Shown here: positions 39,538 to 48,138 of the stretch, piece by piece
How positions within the stretch are numbered: the stretch's first letter is position 1
Layout: the number at the start of each line of letters is the position of its first letter
Source: Roseiarcus sp963816065
GTDB taxonomy: Bacteria; Pseudomonadota; Alphaproteobacteria; Rhizobiales; Beijerinckiaceae
Direction: 5' to 3'
NCBI GenBank assembly: GCA_963816065.1
Contig: CAWFJG010000007.1
Location: forward strand, 62,001-126,000
Length of the DNA stretch: 64,000 nt
Translations under genes and position numbers: made by a program
The notes under the pieces: model-generated
The model's database searches: none
What the model saw: only the letters and a program-made list of their open reading frames with translations
What the model was told of the DNA's origin: nothing

Positions 39538-40395
39538 ATGACCGACGTCCGCCTTCAGACGCTGATCGAGCAGGCCTGGGAAAATCGCGCGGCGATCAAT
39601 CCGCAGACGACGGGAGACGTGCGCGACGCCGTGGACACGGCGCTCGAGGCGCTCGACGCCGGGAGGGTGCGCGTCGCCGAAAAGATCGCCGGCGCGGCCG
39701 GCCCGAATTCCTGGAAGGTCAACCAGTGGCTGAAGAAGGCGGTGCTCTTGAGCTTCCGCCTCAAGGACAACGCGATCATCGAAGGCGGCCCTGGCGAGGC
39801 GGCCTGGTGGGACAAGATCCCCTCCAAGTTCGCCGGCTGGGGCGAGAACCGCTTTCGCGAGGCGGGGTTCCGCGCCGTGCCGGGGGCGATCGTCCGCCGC
39901 TCGGCCTTCGTCGCCCGCGACGTCGTGCTGATGCCGAGCTTCGTCAACGTCGGCGCCCATGTCGATTCGAAGACCATGGTCGACACCTGGGTCACGGTCG
40001 GCTCCTGCGCCCAGATCGGCAAGAGCGTGCATCTCTCGGGAGGCGTCGGCATCGGCGGCGTGCTCGAACCGCTGCAGGCCAACCCGACCATCATCGAGGA
40101 CGATTGCTTTATCGGCGCGCGCTCGGAAATCGTCGAGGGCGTGATCGTCGGCGAGGGATCGGTGGTGTCGATGGGCGTGTTCATCGGCGCCTCGACCAAG
40201 ATCGTCGATCGCGCGACCGGAAAGGTTCATATCGGCTACGTGCCGCCCTATTCGGTGGTCGTCTCGGGCTCGCTGCCGGGCAAGCCCCTGCCCGACGGCT
40301 CGCCCGGCCCCTCGCTCTATTGCGCCGTGATCGTCAAGACGGTGGACGCGCAGACACGGGCAAAGACCGGGATCAACGACCTTCTTAGAGAGTGA
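39538..40395 (+). CDS. dapD: 2,3,4,5-tetrahydropyridine-2,6-dicarboxylate N-succinyltransferase
   Basis: The 285-residue enzyme has an N-terminal helical domain (LIEQAWENRAAINPQT) and a left-handed beta-helix with hexapeptide repeats, for example FVNVGAHVDSKTMVDTWVTVGSCAQIG and GVGIGGVLEPLQANP. This is DapD of the lysine/diaminopimelate pathway, transferring succinyl from succinyl-CoA. It is the last housekeeping gene before the phage cluster, with 265 bases between. Confidence 0.97.
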   Translation: MTDVRLQTLIEQAWENRAAINPQTTGDVRDAVDTALEALDAGRVRVAEKIAGAAGPNSWKVNQWLKKAVLLSFRLKDNAIIEGGPGEAAWWDKIPSKFAGWGENRFREAGFRAVPGAIVRRSAFVARDVVLMPSFVNVGAHVDSKTMVDTWVTVGSCAQIGKSVHLSGGVGIGGVLEPLQANPTIIEDDCFIGARSEIVEGVIVGEGSVVSMGVFIGASTKIVDRATGKVHIGYVPPYSVVVSGSLPGKPLPDGSPGPSLYCAVIVKTVDAQTRAKTGINDLLRE

Positions 40396-40500
40396 GGGGG
40401 CATGTCCTTCCCCGACAAGGGGGGAGGGCCTCAATCTGTGTCGTAAGCATTTGAAATCATATCGTTTTCTTAGATATTTTCTTTTTTCAGAAACAAAAGC

Positions 40501-40529
40501 TTGCTATTTTCCGCCGATTAGGGCATAGT
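40501..40529 (+). promoter_or_regulatory. Phage-type promoter before terS
   Basis: TTGCTA, 17 bases, CATAGT, then TGGGCAAT. The same arrangement (TTGACC, 17 bases, CATAGT, TGGCAAC) occurs at 46500-46528 before the prohead protease gene. The surrounding 80 bases are AT-rich. Likely the main promoter of the head module. Confidence 0.6.
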
Positions 40530-40659
40530 TGGGCAATGTCGAGGATTGGGCCTGAGGCCTCCTCGACCGCTCCCGCCGCGCCGATATTCCCGGAAACTCC
40601 CCGCATTCCGCGGGCCTGAGTCCTTTCGCGCGCGCCCCCTTTTCCGGAAGGTCTCCTCC

Positions 40660-41094
40660 ATGACTGAATTCGACAAGGGCCTCCAGGTCCAGCCTCACCG
40701 TGTCCAGCGTATGCTTTCGGCGCTCATCGGCGGCGTCAGCCCCGACGTCATCGGCGCCGAGGAAAACCTCCCGACCGAAACGGTCGAACGGACGCTCAGC
40801 GAAGAGCTCGGCCGGCGCTGGGTCGCTCCGGTCGCCGATTTCGCCAAGATCCAGATCGCCCGGCTCGAGAATTTCTGCGTGGCGCTGATGGATCGGGTCG
40901 ACGCCGGCGAACTGGCCGCCATCGATCGCATGCTGAAGATCCTGGATCGACTCGACCGCTATCACGGCTTCCATCGCTCGAGCCCGGCGCCGGAGGCCTA
41001 TGGCGAGGAGCATCGCGAGAGGCTGCTGGCCAAGCTCAACGCCGCCGCGGCGAATCTCGCCCAGGACGACTCCGAGCCCCGATTCGGCGCATGA
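40660..41094 (+). CDS. Terminase small subunit-like protein
   Basis: The 144-residue protein lies directly before TerL and overlaps it by four bases (ATGA). It has an HTH-like N-terminus (VQRMLSALIGGVSPDVIGAEENLPTETVERTL) and the FAKIQIARLENFCVALMDRV plus AIDRMLKILDRLDRYHGF block shared with the orphan gene at 24358. By position and homology it is the DNA-recognition subunit of the packaging motor. An unusually long leader of 130 bases follows the promoter. Confidence 0.8.
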   Translation: MTEFDKGLQVQPHRVQRMLSALIGGVSPDVIGAEENLPTETVERTLSEELGRRWVAPVADFAKIQIARLENFCVALMDRVDAGELAAIDRMLKILDRLDRYHGFHRSSPAPEAYGEEHRERLLAKLNAAAANLAQDDSEPRFGA

Positions 41095-42485
41095 CCGATC
41101 CGGCGGCCCTTGCCGTGGCCGGCGGGGAGCGCCCGCCGATCCGGCGGATCGACGATCTCTTGCGGTGCGAGCCCGACGAGCGCGCGCGCATGCTGGCGAC
41201 GATGAGCGACAAGGATTGCGAAAAGATTCTCTGCGACTGGAATCTCTGGGCCCGTCCCGACCAGGAGCCGCCGCCCGGCGACTGGATCGTGTGGCTCATC
41301 CTCGCTGGCCGCGGCGCGGGCAAGACGCGCGCGGGCGCCGAAGCGGTGCGCCGATGGTCGTGGAATTTCCCTTTCGTCAATCTGATCGGCCCGACCGCCG
41401 ACGACGTTCGCGACGTGATGGTGCTCGGCGAATTCGGGCATTCTCAATTGCTGCCGCGCCGACGAGCGGCCGCGTTACCTCGCCTCGGCCGGAAGGCTCG
41501 AGTGGCCGAACGGCGCGGTGAGCCAGCTCTTCTCGGCCGAGGAGCCAGACCGGCTGCGCGGCAAGCAGCACATGAAGCTGTGGTGCGACGAACTCGCCGC
41601 GTGGCGCCGGCCCGAGGCTTTCGATCAGGCCATGTTCGGCCTGAACTCGGGACCAAGCCGCAGATGATCGTGACCACCACGCCCCGACCGACCCGGATCG
41701 TCAAGGCGCTCGCGGCGGACAAGGACACGATCGTCACCCGCGGCTCGACTTTCGACAACCGCAGCCACTTGGCAGGCGCGTTCCTGAAGCGCATCGCGAG
41801 GCGCTACGAGGGACGCGTGATCGGGCGGCAGGAACTGTTCGCCGAGATCATCGAGGATGCGCCCGGCGCCCTCTGGACGCGCGCGCTGATCGAACGCCAG
41901 CGCGTCGCGCCGGAGGTCGCGCCGCGGGAATTCTCCGAGGTCGTGGTCGCGATCGACCCGCCGGCGCGGTCCGGATCGAAGGCGGACGAATGCGGGCTGG
42001 TGGTCGCCGGCAAGGCGGCCGACGGCAAGCTCTATGTGCTCGCCGACCTGACCAGCCAGGGCGACAGCCCGGCCGGCTGGGCGGCGCGGGCCGGCGCCGC
42101 CTATCGCGGCTTCGGCGCCAACCGAGTGGTCGCCGAGATCAACAACGGCGGCGAGATGGTGACGGAAGTCCTCCGCCACGCCGAGCCGCACCTGCCGGTG
42201 CGCACGGTGACGGCGACGCGCGGCAAGTTCCTGCGCGCCGAGCCGATTGCGGCTGCCTACGAGCGCGGCCTGGTGCTGCACGCCGGCGTCTTTGCCAAGC
42301 TCGAGGACCAGCTCTGCGCGCTGACCCCCGACTTCGACCGCCGCTCCGGCCCCTCCCCCGACCGCGCCGACGCGCTGGTCTGGGCGATCTCCGACCTTTT
42401 GGGCCTCGACCGGGCGAACACGGGGATGCTCGACTATTGGGCCGGGCAGGCGCGTCAGGCGAACCCGGCTGGCGCGTGGGTGTGA
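41091..42485 (+). CDS. terL: Terminase large subunit, with two compensating frameshifts
   Basis: The ATPase domain has Walker A GRGAGKT at residues 73-79 within LILAGRGAGKTRAGAEAV. From about 41450 to 41645 the natural protein lies in the +1 frame: ADERPRYLASAGRLEWPNGA, then FSAEEPDRLRGKQHMKLWCDELAAW (Walker B/DE motif). The frame then returns to LGTKPQMIVTTTPRPT. The C-terminal nuclease domain has VVAIDPPARSGSKADECG, VVAEINNGG and SPDRADALVWAI. It is most like TerL of GTA/HK97-type systems. The frames are open throughout, so the gene would make full-length but garbled protein if the sequence is correct. Confidence 0.9.
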   Translation: MTDPAALAVAGGERPPIRRIDDLLRCEPDERARMLATMSDKDCEKILCDWNLWARPDQEPPPGDWIVWLILAGRGAGKTRAGAEAVRRWSWNFPFVNLIGPTADDVRDVMVLGEFGHSQLLPRRRAAALPRLGRKARVAERRGEPALLGRGARPAARQAAHEAVVRRTRRVAPARGFRSGHVRPELGTKPQMIVTTTPRPTRIVKALAADKDTIVTRGSTFDNRSHLAGAFLKRIARRYEGRVIGRQELFAEIIEDAPGALWTRALIERQRVAPEVAPREFSEVVVAIDPPARSGSKADECGLVVAGKAADGKLYVLADLTSQGDSPAGWAARAGAAYRGFGANRVVAEINNGGEMVTEVLRHAEPHLPVRTVTATRGKFLRAEPIAAAYERGLVLHAGVFAKLEDQLCALTPDFDRRSGPSPDRADALVWAISDLLGLDRANTGMLDYWAGQARQANPAGAWV

Positions 42486-42575
42486 CCGCGATCGCCGATC
42501 GACCCAGGCCAATCACCGCAACCGCGGCTGGACATTTCGTCAATTGGCGCGCATAACCTCACCAGGAGACGTGAC

Positions 42576-43007
42576 ATGCCCGCTGCCCCTTCCGCCGAGC
42601 GCGCGACGGCCCACCCGGGCCGGCAGACCTTCGCCAGCGAAGAGGACCGCGCCCGCCTGTCGGAGGTCGCCGTCAAGGCGTTTCTCAATCTCGCCCGCGC
42701 CTGGATCCTCACCAACGCCGAGGCCGCGGCGCTGATCGGCGTGTCCCCGAGCAGTCTCGACCGGATGAAGCGCGGCGCCCGCCCGACCCTCAGCCAGGAC
42801 CAGATGACCCGGGTCTCGGCGCTCATCGGCATTTTCAAGGGCCTGCATCTCCTGTTCGTCGACGACACGGCGGACGTCTGGGTTCGCCGGCCGAACAGCG
42901 GCCCGTTGTTTCAGCGGCTGACGCCGATCGAGGCGATGATCGACGGCGGCATCCCGGCGATGCTCGACGTGCGCCGATATGTCGACGCCGCGCGCGGCGG
43001 CCTGTGA
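42576..43007 (+). CDS. Xre/ParS-MbcA-like antitoxin (DUF2384)
   Basis: The 143-residue protein has FLNLARAWILTNAEAAALIGVSPSSLDRMKRG, an Xre-type helix-turn-helix, and a C-terminal DUF2384-like segment (LFQRLTPIEAMIDGGIPAMLDVRRYVDAARGGL) typical of antitoxins of RES toxins. AGGAGA precedes the ATG. It is followed after nine bases by the RES gene. It is placed between the terminase and portal genes, where phages carry added cargo genes. Confidence 0.88.
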   Translation: MPAAPSAERATAHPGRQTFASEEDRARLSEVAVKAFLNLARAWILTNAEAAALIGVSPSSLDRMKRGARPTLSQDQMTRVSALIGIFKGLHLLFVDDTADVWVRRPNSGPLFQRLTPIEAMIDGGIPAMLDVRRYVDAARGGL

Positions 43008-43016
43008 TACGAGCCC

Positions 43017-43703
43017 ATGCCTGACGGCCTCGCGATCGTCCGCGAGGCGATGCCGCGGACGGTGCGGCTCGTCTCGACGGCGCGGCTCAGGGCGCCTGTC
43101 CTGCAGGCGCTGGTCAGGCCCGAGGAGGTCGCCGATCTGGCGGAAATCGAAGGCGCGACCTCGAGTCGCCTGATTGCCGAGGAGCGCGGAACGGAGGGCG
43201 TGAGCCGGGACGAGCTCGTATATGGCGTCCCTTTCGCCGCCTTCATCAACGCGTCGTTCGCCTATTGGAAGCCGCGCGAGCCTAACCGCTTCAACGCGAC
43301 GCGCGGCGCCTGGTACGCCGCGCTCGCCGTCTCCACCTGCATGCGCGAGGTCGCCTGGCACATGGCTGACTTCCTCGCCAAGTCGGGCGTAATGACGGGC
43401 GTCGTCGATTACGCGGAGCTGTTCGCCAGCATGTCGGGCGAGTTCGTCGACCTGCGCGGCGCCGGCGGGCATCCGAGCCTCGATCCCGACCCAGCGCTCG
43501 GTTATCCGGCCGGAAACGCTGTCGCGGACGCCGCGCGGGCGCGCGGGCTGAACGGGGTGATCTATCCGTCGGTGCGCGATCCGGGCGGGACCTGCGTCGT
43601 CGCGCTGCGGCCGAACGCAGTGCAGGCGGTCGCGCCGGGCGCGGTTTATCGATTGGTCTGGTCGGGCGATCCCGAGCCGGCGGTGACGCGGGTTTCGGAC
43701 TAG
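43017..43703 (+). CDS. RES-domain toxin
   Basis: The 228-residue product contains RES features: RFNATRGAWYAALAVSTCMREVAWHMADFL with the conserved Arg and Glu, VDYAELF, and GLNGVIYPSVRDPGGTCVVALRPNAV. RES toxins (MbcT, ParT) degrade NAD or ADP-ribosylate host proteins. The preceding Xre gene is its antitoxin. It converges with the leftward gene at 43700, with overlapping stops. The cargo probably defends or stabilises the element. Confidence 0.9.
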   Translation: MPDGLAIVREAMPRTVRLVSTARLRAPVLQALVRPEEVADLAEIEGATSSRLIAEERGTEGVSRDELVYGVPFAAFINASFAYWKPREPNRFNATRGAWYAALAVSTCMREVAWHMADFLAKSGVMTGVVDYAELFASMSGEFVDLRGAGGHPSLDPDPALGYPAGNAVADAARARGLNGVIYPSVRDPGGTCVVALRPNAVQAVAPGAVYRLVWSGDPEPAVTRVSD

Positions 43704-44083
43704 CGGTCGGCGCGCAGCTCTCGCCGAGGGGGATCGGCGGCGGCGCCCTCGCGCCGGCCCGGGAAATCGTTCGCCGGCACCGAATGCAGGTTTAGGCCCA
43801 TCTTGCGATTGAACGTCTCGGCGTCGATCTGGGCGTTCACCGCCACCGTCCGGTCGTCGCGCGGCTGCGGACACTGGGCGTTGGCTGCGGTCGCGCCGAG
43901 CCTTTCGACCGCGACCTTGAAAGCCCCCTCGATCTTCTCGCGGGCCCCCTCCGCGGCGAACACATCGCTCAGCCAGATTTCGGCGCCGCCGTTGGCCGAC
44001 GCCACGCAAAACGTCCAGCGCGGAGCGGCGCAGGCGACCGCCGGCAGGCTGACGAGTAGCGCGGCAAGGGCCAGCCTGCGCAT
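43700..44083 (-). CDS. Secreted hypothetical protein, antisense to the phage operon
   Basis: The 127-residue protein has a signal peptide (MRRLALAALLVSLPAVACA) and continues PRWTFCVASANGGAEIWLSDVF, a Cys-containing domain with repeats of AxxFNRKMGL. I do not recognise it. It points against the structural genes and begins 165 bases before the portal, so it must have its own promoter there. It may be part of the cargo block with the toxin pair. Confidence 0.65.
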   Translation of the reverse strand: MRRLALAALLVSLPAVACAAPRWTFCVASANGGAEIWLSDVFAAEGAREKIEGAFKVAVERLGATAANAQCPQPRDDRTVAVNAQIDAETFNRKMGLNLHSVPANDFPGRREGAAADPPRRELRADR

Positions 44084-44247
44084 GACCTGATCTCCATCGA
44101 ACGGCGGCCCAAAGCCCTAGCACGCCAATCCCTAACGGAAGCCGAAGCATTCGCCGCGTCTTCGCGCCACTTTCGAAAGATTCCGTGACCGCGGCAGGGC
44201 CCCCTCGCCACGCCTCCCGTCGTCCTCCCGCCCGAACAAGGACCCCC

Positions 44248-45807
44248 ATGCCCGACGCCGTCGAACGCCCGCTGCCCCAGAGCGTATTCGCGAGGCTGGC
44301 GCAGGCCACCCGCTACGCCGTCACCGGCCTCACGCCGCAATCCTGGTTCGGGCCGCAACAGCCCATGCCGCCCCAGGCGCCCAAGGACGTCAAGGGTCGG
44401 CAGTTCGATTATTCGTTCGGGGCGAACCTCAACTACGTCCCGCGCTCCGAGGGCGGCATCGGTTTTGCCGAACTGCGCACGCTGGCCGATGCGCTGCCGC
44501 TGCTGCGCTCTGTGATCGAGACCCGGAAGGACCAGATCGCGGCGCAGAATTTCACCGTGCGCGCAAGGGCGCGATCGAGCCTGCCGGACGAGTCCGCCCG
44601 GATCGATAGAGCGCTCGCCCTCCTCGCCCGCCCCGACCGGCGCCGCTCGTTCGGCGACTGGCTGCGCATGCTGCTTGAGGACCTCTTGGTGATCGACGCG
44701 GCGACCATCTACCCGCGCTACGACCGCAGCGGAAAGCTCTACGCCCTCGACGTGATCGACGGGGCGACGATCAAGCCGCTGATTGGGGAAGACGGGCGCG
44801 CGCCCGAGCCGCCCGATCCGGCCTATCAGCAAGTGCTGCACGGCGTGCCGGCCGCCGATTTCTCGGCTGACGAGCTGCTCTACCTGCCGCGCAACGTGCG
44901 CCCACACAAGCTGTACGGCATGAGCCCGGTCGAGCAGATCGCGCTGACCGTCAATATCGCACTGAGGCGCGAGGCGGTGACGCTCGACTATTACCGCGCC
45001 GGCTCGGTGCCCGACGCCTTCGGGACCGTGCCCAAGGAATGGACCGGCGACCAAGTCCAATCGTTCCAGGACTATTTCGACGCGAAGATGAGCGGCAATA
45101 CACACCGCCGGCACATGCTGAAGTTCATGCCCGGCGACTTCAAGCTGGTCGAGTACCGCCAGCCGCCGCTGAAGGACCTCTACGACGAGTGGCTGGCGCG
45201 GATAATCTGCTACGCCTTCTCCGTCCCCGCCACCCCCTTCGTCGCCCAGGTCAATCGCGCAACCTCGGAGACGATGCGGCTGCAGGCGACGCAAGAAGGA
45301 CTGGCGCCGCTCAAGACCTGGATCAAGAACGCGCTCGACCAGGTGATCCAGGTTTCGATGGGCGAGCCGGACCTCGAATTCGCCTGGGTCGGCGACGACG
45401 GCATCGACCCGCTGCAACAGGCACAGACGCTGCAGATTCTGGTCACTGCCGGAATTAAGACGCGCGAGGAGGCGCGGGCGGAACTGGGGCTGGGAGGGGA
45501 AAAGATGGCGGCCGGACTTGGGAAGTTCAATCCCAATCACGACGACCAAGGTCGGTTCGCGACGACGGACGACGCAGTCCCCGCGGCAACCGAACGCGAG
45601 CCAAGGGAAACCATGGCAGGAAAGCCGAATTTCGCAGAGACTGGCAATTCGACGCGGTATGCATTTGCTGGCGTCCTCATCGACCAACGCTACGACGAGA
45701 CATCCGGAGTTACCCACTGCACCTACCGTACGCCCTTGGGCACATACACCATAGAATACCAAGGCGATCCCAGGGCATGCCCCAGCACGACCCCCGCGCC
45801 GCTCTGA
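44248..45807 (+). CDS. Phage portal protein (HK97/GTA type)
   Basis: The 519-residue protein has the portal body: FAELRTLADALPLLRSVIETRKDQIAAQ, LEDLLVIDAATIYPRYDRSGKLYALDVIDGATIKPL, LLYLPRNVRPHKLYGMSPVEQIALTVNIALRRE and FVAQVNRATSETMRLQA. It forms the dodecameric DNA entry ring of the capsid. An added C-terminal tail of about 95 residues contains FNPNHDDQGRFATTDD, a motif common in head-protein linkers, and an unrecognised end (THCTYRTPLGTYTIEYQGD). AAGGA precedes the ATG at 44248. Confidence 0.93.
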   Translation: MPDAVERPLPQSVFARLAQATRYAVTGLTPQSWFGPQQPMPPQAPKDVKGRQFDYSFGANLNYVPRSEGGIGFAELRTLADALPLLRSVIETRKDQIAAQNFTVRARARSSLPDESARIDRALALLARPDRRRSFGDWLRMLLEDLLVIDAATIYPRYDRSGKLYALDVIDGATIKPLIGEDGRAPEPPDPAYQQVLHGVPAADFSADELLYLPRNVRPHKLYGMSPVEQIALTVNIALRREAVTLDYYRAGSVPDAFGTVPKEWTGDQVQSFQDYFDAKMSGNTHRRHMLKFMPGDFKLVEYRQPPLKDLYDEWLARIICYAFSVPATPFVAQVNRATSETMRLQATQEGLAPLKTWIKNALDQVIQVSMGEPDLEFAWVGDDGIDPLQQAQTLQILVTAGIKTREEARAELGLGGEKMAAGLGKFNPNHDDQGRFATTDDAVPAATEREPRETMAGKPNFAETGNSTRYAFAGVLIDQRYDETSGVTHCTYRTPLGTYTIEYQGDPRACPSTTPAPL

Positions 45808-45821
45808 GCTGGAGACCCACC

Positions 45822-46166
45822 GTGAGCTCGATTACTGTAACAAAGCGAGCAGAAGACGTTATTCTCAAGGCTTACCGCGATCCGGCAGCGGAAAGCGTGA
45901 AGCATAGAATTGGAGATATTCCCTTACTTTTGTGGTCAATAAGATCACGCTTTGTTGGCAATTCGGGCACAATAACAGAATTTGGGCCGCAATTTTATTT
46001 TTATTGGACCAACCAAGTGGAAATTGAAAATTCAAAGTACGCGACGACGTCATTGTCGACAAATATTGGAATTGCTTTATCGCCTGGAGATTTATTTCGT
46101 GCCGGATCGCATCAAATTGATCTGCAGGAAGGAAAACTTATCCTGCAAAGTAAATCACGCAGCTAA
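45822..46166 (+). CDS. AT-rich cargo gene of unknown function
   Basis: The 114-residue protein starts GTG after GGAG and reads SSITVTKRAEDVILKAYRD, then LLLWSIRSRFVGNSGTITEF and GPQFYFYWTNQVEIENSKY. I recognise no family. Its base composition is much more AT-rich than all surrounding genes, a sign of recent transfer. It lies between the portal and a broken portal duplicate. Confidence 0.6.
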   Translation: MSSITVTKRAEDVILKAYRDPAAESVKHRIGDIPLLLWSIRSRFVGNSGTITEFGPQFYFYWTNQVEIENSKYATTSLSTNIGIALSPGDLFRAGSHQIDLQEGKLILQSKSRS

Positions 46167-46169
46167 TCT

Positions 46170-46470
46170 CTCAGTCCGTGGGCCAAGTCAACCGCGGCGC
46201 CAACGAGACTGTGCCCTTGCGGGCGACGCTCGCGCTCCGCCGCGAGGCGGCGACGCTCGACAATTACCGGACCGGAACTTCGCCCTACGCCTTCGGGAGC
46301 TGGCCGAAGGCGTGGTCGCTCGACCAGGTCAGCCAGTTCCAGGGCTATTTTGGCTCCCTGATGAGCGGCAACGTCGGCCGCCGGCGGATGCTGAAATTCA
46401 TGCCGTCCGCACTCGGTTTCGCCGCGATCGGTCTGGCGGTGGATTTTCTGACATTCAGAATGGTCATTGA
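46170..46470 (+). pseudogene. Mosaic portal-gene duplicate
   Basis: The frame reads GQVNRGANETVPLRATLALRREAATLDNYRTGTSPYAFG, then SQFQGYFGSLMSGNVGRRRMLKFMPS. The first part matches portal AQVNRATSETMRLQAT (at about 45247). The second part matches an earlier portal region, IALRREAVTLDYYRAG to HMLKFMPG (44955-45130). The order of the two segments is thus reversed relative to the portal. It is a rearranged, diverged fragment, not a functional gene. Confidence 0.75.
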
Positions 46471-46499
46471 TTTTTTCGGAACAAAAAGCGAACTTTCTC

Positions 46500-46528
46500 T
46501 TGACCGCTTACGCCGGTTGTGGCATAGT
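46500..46528 (+). promoter_or_regulatory. Phage-type promoter before the protease gene
   Basis: TTGACC, 17 bases, CATAGT, then TGGCAAC. It is the second copy of the arrangement at 40501-40529. Upstream AACAAAAAGC also resembles AACAAAAGC before the first copy, so a longer module was duplicated or is under selection. Confidence 0.6.
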
Positions 46529-46651
46529 TGGCAACAATGGAGATGATGGGCGCCGAGGCGGCCCCGCTCCCCGCCCTTCGAATAGTTTTCCGGCTTCCCG
46601 CGCACGCGCCGTTCGGGCGCGTTCCGGCGCGCCTGCCTTACGGAGTCCAGC

Positions 46652-47539
46652 GTGTCCTCACTCGAACTCTTCCTGCCGCTCGCCAAGGTCGACCTCGATC
46701 AGCGCCTCGTCACCGGCGTCGCCACCGCCGAGGCGCCCGACCGTTCCGGTGAGATCTGCGACTACGCTTCCTCGAAGCCATACTTCGAGAAGTGGTCGGC
46801 GGAGGCGCTGGCGGCGAGCGGCGGAAAGTCGATGGGCGCCGTCCGCGCCATGCACGGCGCGGTCGCCGCCGGCAAGCTCACCGACATTGCCTTCGACGAC
46901 GAAACGAAGCGCGTCGTCGTGGCCGCCAAGATCGTCGACGACGACGAGTGGCGGAAGGTCACCGAAGGCGTCTACACCGGTTTCTCCCAGGGCGGCCGTT
47001 ATGTGAAGCGCTGGCCCGACGAGGACTCGGGCCTTATCCGCTACACCGCCGAGCCGCGCGAAATTTCGTTGGTCGACCTGCCCTGCCTGCCGGACGCGAC
47101 CTTCGAAGTGGTGAAGGGCGGCGTGGTCGAGAAGCGCGCTTTCGCCGCGCGCGCCGACCTCGCCGCCCCGACGCCGAACGATGGTGCGCGGGACGAGGCC
47201 CAGGCGACGCCGCAAACCGCGGAATCTTTCTACAAAACCGCCAACCAACTGGCGGAGGCTGCAATCCGGCTGGATCGCGCCGAGAAAGAGGCAATGCGCC
47301 TGCACAAGGCGCTCGAAACGCTCTCCCCCGTGCTCGCCGATCTCACGAAACGCATCGCCGCGCTCGAGGCTCAGCCGCTTCCCGCCAGGGCGGCGCTGAG
47401 AGCGGTTGCGAAGAGCGCCGACGGAGACGCCGAACCGCTTTCGCCGGACGCGGCGGTCCGCCGCCTGGCGATGCTGCCGCCCGAGGCTCGAGCGCTGGCG
47501 CTCACCAAGCTCAGCCTCGCCAACCCGCTCCGCTTCTGA
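46652..47539 (+). CDS. Prohead protease with scaffold-like coiled coil
   Basis: The 295-residue protein begins with GTG after GGAG. Its N-terminal 170 residues have the prohead-protease look: VTGVATAEAPDRSGEICDY, AVRAMHGAVAAGKLTDI, VYTGFSQGGRY and PREISLVDLPCLPDATFEVV. The C-terminal half is a helical coiled coil (LAEAAIRLDRAEKEAMRLHKALETL and VLADLTKRIAALEAQ) that may act as scaffold. It should cleave itself and the capsid during maturation. It lies just before the capsid region, as in HK97 and RcGTA. Confidence 0.82.
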   Translation: MSSLELFLPLAKVDLDQRLVTGVATAEAPDRSGEICDYASSKPYFEKWSAEALAASGGKSMGAVRAMHGAVAAGKLTDIAFDDETKRVVVAAKIVDDDEWRKVTEGVYTGFSQGGRYVKRWPDEDSGLIRYTAEPREISLVDLPCLPDATFEVVKGGVVEKRAFAARADLAAPTPNDGARDEAQATPQTAESFYKTANQLAEAAIRLDRAEKEAMRLHKALETLSPVLADLTKRIAALEAQPLPARAALRAVAKSADGDAEPLSPDAAVRRLAMLPPEARALALTKLSLANPLRF

Positions 47540-47776
47540 GCGGATCAGCCCCAACCGTCGCCCCTCGCCTTCGGCGACGCCTCATCACAAGGTCAAACCC
47601 TTCTCCCGCGGCGGCGGAAGAAGGACGCGATCGCCGGCGCCGCGGCGTCCGGCGGCGCGGCGGCCAGAAGCGCGACTGCGGGCCATCGCCTCGCTCACGG
47701 CAGCGATCGGTTCAACCGCGCCCGCGCCCGGCCGCCGCGCGAAATTTTCTCATCTCGTTTCAGCTCAGGAACGCCG

Positions 47777-48103
47777 ATGGCTCTCAACTACCTGGCTCCC
47801 GCCCCCTATGCTTCGTTCGTCACGCGCAACGGCTGCGCGCCGCTCGCCTTCAATCCTTTCGCCAATTTTCGCAATTTGGTCGACGGCGGCGATTTCTCGA
47901 TCAATCCGACTGTCACCGTGGCTGCGGGCGCGTTCAAGACCAACCAGGCTGGAACCGCAACCAAGACCACGATCACCGTGGGCGCGACGCACACACCCAA
48001 CACCATCTCGATCAACGGCAACTCGGCCGGAACGGCCGGGCAGGCGACGCTGCTCCAGGGCGGCGGCGGCTCAGGCTGGATCATCGCCAACGCCGACTTC
48101 TGA
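47777..48103 (+). CDS. Small head-region protein of unknown function
   Basis: The 108-residue product MALNYLAPAPYASFVTRNG has no signal peptide and a Thr/Gly/Ala-rich beta-type second half (TVTVAAGAFKTNQAGTATKT, then TISINGNSAGTAGQATLLQGGGG). It lies between protease and capsid, where head-decoration proteins are often encoded. A head-decoration or fibre role is inferred only from position and composition. A good AGGA site precedes the ATG. Confidence 0.65.
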   Translation: MALNYLAPAPYASFVTRNGCAPLAFNPFANFRNLVDGGDFSINPTVTVAAGAFKTNQAGTATKTTITVGATHTPNTISINGNSAGTAGQATLLQGGGGSGWIIANADF

Positions 48104-48138
48104 CCCCCGACGCCGTTAACCGCTGAGGAATGAGCTCC

